Source of the DNA: Singulisphaera sp. GP187
Lineage (GTDB): Bacteria > Planctomycetota > Phycisphaerae > Phycisphaerales > SM1A02
Length of the DNA: 39,905 bases
Direction: 5' to 3'
Assembly (NCBI GenBank): GCA_945888705.1
Contig: CAMDAQ010000009.1
Location: forward strand, 1 to 39,905
The position numbers and the translations under genes are program-made. Positions 37,671-39,905 of the stretch are shown piece after piece. The notes beneath the pieces are model-generated. The model saw only the letters and a list, made by a program, of their open reading frames with translations, made no database searches and was not told the origin of the DNA. The first letter of the stretch is position 1; the number at the start of each line of letters is the position of its first letter.

Positions 37671-38921
37671 ATGCGTGGAATGACCGCTTCTTTCGTTGCC
37701 TTGGCGCTTGCCGCCGTGGGTTTCACCGGCTGCCAGCGCGAGCATGTTGTCGCCGAGCCTGACTACAACCGCCAGCTGACCTCGGGTCACGCGCTGCGCA
37801 AGCTCGACCCGAGCCAGTGGCCGAGCCTGGCTACGGCCTGGGGCGCGCGCGATGGCTACCTCGACCAGGCGCTCGACCAGAGCATCAGCTGGTTCCAGAA
37901 GCCCAGCAGCCAGCAGTTCTTCCCGTTCCATGAGGTCTCGACCCACGAGCAGGCCGCCGGCAGCGTGGTCGCCTTCAAGGAGTTCCTGAAGTCCTCGTCG
38001 ACCGAACAGGAGTTCCTCGGCCGCATGCAGCAGATGTTCGACTGCTGGCAGACCGTGGGCTACAACGACAAGGGCACGGTGCTCTTCACCGGCTACTACG
38101 CGCCGGAGTTCAAGGCGAGCCTCACGCCCGACAGCACCTTCCGCTTCCCGCTCTACCGCCGGCCCACCGACTGCGTGACCGACCCGGTCACGGGCGAGCC
38201 CAAGGGCCGCCTGCAGGCCGATGGCACCGTCGCTCCCTGGCCCAATCGCGCCGAGATCCAGTCCAGCGGCATGCTGCGCGGGCTCGAGCTCGTCTACCTC
38301 CCGAGCGAATTCGACGTCTACATCATTCAGGTCAACGGCAGCGCGAAGCTCACCCTGCAGGACGGCTCGACGATGTACGTGGGCTATGCAGGCAAGACCG
38401 ACGGCCAGTACGTCGGCCTGGGCCAGACGCTCCTTGACGAGAAGATCCTGACCGAGCGCGACCTGAACCTGCCCAACGTGCGCGACTGGTGCGACAAGAA
38501 CCCCGACCGCGCGATGGAGTACATCAACCGCAACAACTGCTTCGTCTTCTTCACGAAGTACGACGGCTCGAACTGGCCGGCCGGGAGCCTCGGCGTCAAG
38601 GTCACCGAGCGCACCACGCTCGCCACCGACAAGAAGATCTACCCGCGCGGCGGCTTCCTGCTCGTCGACACCAAGTCGATCAACTTTGCGAACCAGCAGG
38701 TGCCCTTCAATCGCTTCATGTGCGACCAGGACACCGGCGGCGCGATCGTCGCGCCGGGCCGAGCCGACATCTTCATGGGTGTGGGCGCCAGCGCCGAGAT
38801 CCTCGCCGGCGCGCAGTACGCCGAAGGCACGATGTACTACTTCTTCCTGAAGCCCGAGTACGCGAGCCAGTACCCGCTGCCACCAGTCGCCAAGAAGGGC
38901 GCACCGGCCAGCGGCGAGTGA
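37671..38921 (+). CDS. mltA: MltA-like murein transglycosylase, lipoprotein
   Basis: Lipobox-like VGFTGCQR; FTGYYAPEFKASL, YIIQVNGSAKLTLQDGSTMYVGYAGKTDGQYVGLGQTL, DQDTGGAIVAPGRADIFMGVG (3D domain). Confidence 0.9.
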   Translation: MRGMTASFVALALAAVGFTGCQREHVVAEPDYNRQLTSGHALRKLDPSQWPSLATAWGARDGYLDQALDQSISWFQKPSSQQFFPFHEVSTHEQAAGSVVAFKEFLKSSSTEQEFLGRMQQMFDCWQTVGYNDKGTVLFTGYYAPEFKASLTPDSTFRFPLYRRPTDCVTDPVTGEPKGRLQADGTVAPWPNRAEIQSSGMLRGLELVYLPSEFDVYIIQVNGSAKLTLQDGSTMYVGYAGKTDGQYVGLGQTLLDEKILTERDLNLPNVRDWCDKNPDRAMEYINRNNCFVFFTKYDGSNWPAGSLGVKVTERTTLATDKKIYPRGGFLLVDTKSINFANQQVPFNRFMCDQDTGGAIVAPGRADIFMGVGASAEILAGAQYAEGTMYYFFLKPEYASQYPLPPVAKKGAPASGE

Positions 38922-38948
38922 TCGAGGGCCACGATCTCCTTCCTTGTC

Positions 38949-38980
38949 GACGCGGGCGGTCCTGGTGGGCCGCCCGCGTC
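38949..38980 (+). terminator. Strong hairpin GACGCGGGCGGTCC-TGGT-GGGCCGCCCGCGTC, no U-tract
   Basis: 14-bp stem (one G-U), 28 nt after the mltA stop, followed by GCGTT. Confidence 0.6.
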
Positions 38981-39027
38981 GCGTTCATGGAGTGGGGATC
39001 AAGTGGTGCCCGATCCGCCGTCGCCTC

Positions 39028-39033
39028 TAGACT
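39028..39033 (+). promoter_or_regulatory. Candidate leaderless -10 element TAGACT, 6 nt before GTG of the ABC ATPase
   Basis: TCTAGACT-TCCATC-GTG. Confidence 0.4.
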
Positions 39034-39039
39034 TCCATC

Positions 39040-39905
39040 GTGAACGACGCCGCGGCCATCGATCTGCGCAACGTGCGCAAGACCTACAAGGGGCGCATCG
39101 AGGCGCTGCGCGGAGTCGACCTTGCGGTCGGCGCCGGCGAGATCTTCGGGTTGCTCGGCCCCAATGGTGCCGGCAAGAGCACGATCGTCAAGATCATGAT
39201 GACGGTCGTGCGTGCCACGGCTGGCGGCGGCACGCTCCTGGGAAAGCCACTTGGGGACAAGGGTGCGCTCGCGCGTGTGGGGTACCTGCCGGAGCACCAT
39301 CGATTTCCGGCCTATCTAACCGGTCGACAGGTCGTCGATTTCTTCGGTGCCCTTGCCGGCATGCGGCGCACGGAGCGTCGGGTGCGCACGGAAGCGATGC
39401 TCGATCTGGTGCGCATGCGGGATTGGGCCGATCGACGCCTGGTCACCTACTCCAAGGGCATGCAGCAGCGCGTGGGACTGGCGGCGAGCCTCGTCAACGA
39501 CCCGCGCCTGGTGGTGCTCGATGAGCCGACCGACGGCGTGGATCCCGTGGGCCGCAAGGAGATCCGCGATCTGCTGGTCCGGCTGCGCGGCGAGGGCCGC
39601 ACGATCTTCGTCAACAGCCACCTGCTCAGCGAGATCGAGATGGTCTGCGACCGCGTGGCCATCATGGTGCAGGGCAGGGTCTGGGCGCAAGGCACGATCG
39701 ACGACCTCACGCGCGCGAGCAGGCGCTTCGAGATCACCGTGCGGGGCGCCGCCCCTGAGTGGGCCGCGTCCTTGGGAGCGGTGCGCGTGGAGCCAGCATC
39801 CAGCACGATCGCCCTGCAGGTTGCCGATGCGATCGAGGCCCAGCCCGCGATCGACCGCCTGCGCGCGCACGGTGCGATCATTGAACGAGCCGTTCCCGTG
39901 CGCGA
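39040..39905 (+). CDS. ABC transporter ATP-binding protein (3' truncated by window end)
   Basis: GTG start at 39040; VNDAAAIDLRNVRKTYKGRIEALRGVDL; Walker A GPNGAGKST, signature YSKGMQQRV, Walker B LVVLDEPTDGVDP, H-loop VNSHLLSE. Frame open to the last base; not listed in the ORF track. Confidence 0.93.
   Translation, partial: MNDAAAIDLRNVRKTYKGRIEALRGVDLAVGAGEIFGLLGPNGAGKSTIVKIMMTVVRATAGGGTLLGKPLGDKGALARVGYLPEHHRFPAYLTGRQVVDFFGALAGMRRTERRVRTEAMLDLVRMRDWADRRLVTYSKGMQQRVGLAASLVNDPRLVVLDEPTDGVDPVGRKEIRDLLVRLRGEGRTIFVNSHLLSEIEMVCDRVAIMVQGRVWAQGTIDDLTRASRRFEITVRGAAPEWAASLGAVRVEPASSTIALQVADAIEAQPAIDRLRAHGAIIERAVPVR

Overview
High-GC window that looks like Planctomycetota (Phycisphaerae-like) chromosome. 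The lineage is inferred from repeated C-terminal GC-type dockerin-like tails and a PEP-CTERM-like tail. Left block (1-12.9 kb): secreted proteins, including three consecutive phosphoesterase-like genes (metallophosphoesterase, PhoD-like phosphatase, phytase-like/choice-of-anchor I protein), then a lamin-tail-like PEP-CTERM protein, an exported amidohydrolase, a large dockerin-tailed hypothetical and an SGNH hydrolase. A tRNA-Val(CAC) lies at 13.19 kb on the minus strand, next to a 12-nt tandem repeat that may be a relic integrase tail. Middle block (13.4-31.8 kb): a Wzx/Wzy-type surface-polysaccharide cluster. It holds a HisH/HisF/WbpG-like acetamidino-sugar module, a divergent WbpB/WbpD/WbpE-like module co-transcribed with a secreted possible glycoside hydrolase, a CapE/CapF/CapG (FnlABC) UDP-L-FucNAc module and an 807-aa fusion of two GT4 glycosyltransferases. 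Right block: OsmC, a dockerin-tailed serine protease, SulP transporter, deoxyhypusine synthase-like protein, TatA, MltA and an ABC ATPase that starts with GTG, runs off the window end and is missing from the ORF track. Non-coding signals include recurrent UNCG-like hairpins about 30 nt after stop codons, TANNNT boxes 6-7 nt before start codons (candidate leaderless promoters, one with a perfect TTGACA) and a two-tier hairpin in the capE leader. No CRISPR, IS element or recognisable defence system was seen. Family calls come from reading the translations; no database search was run.
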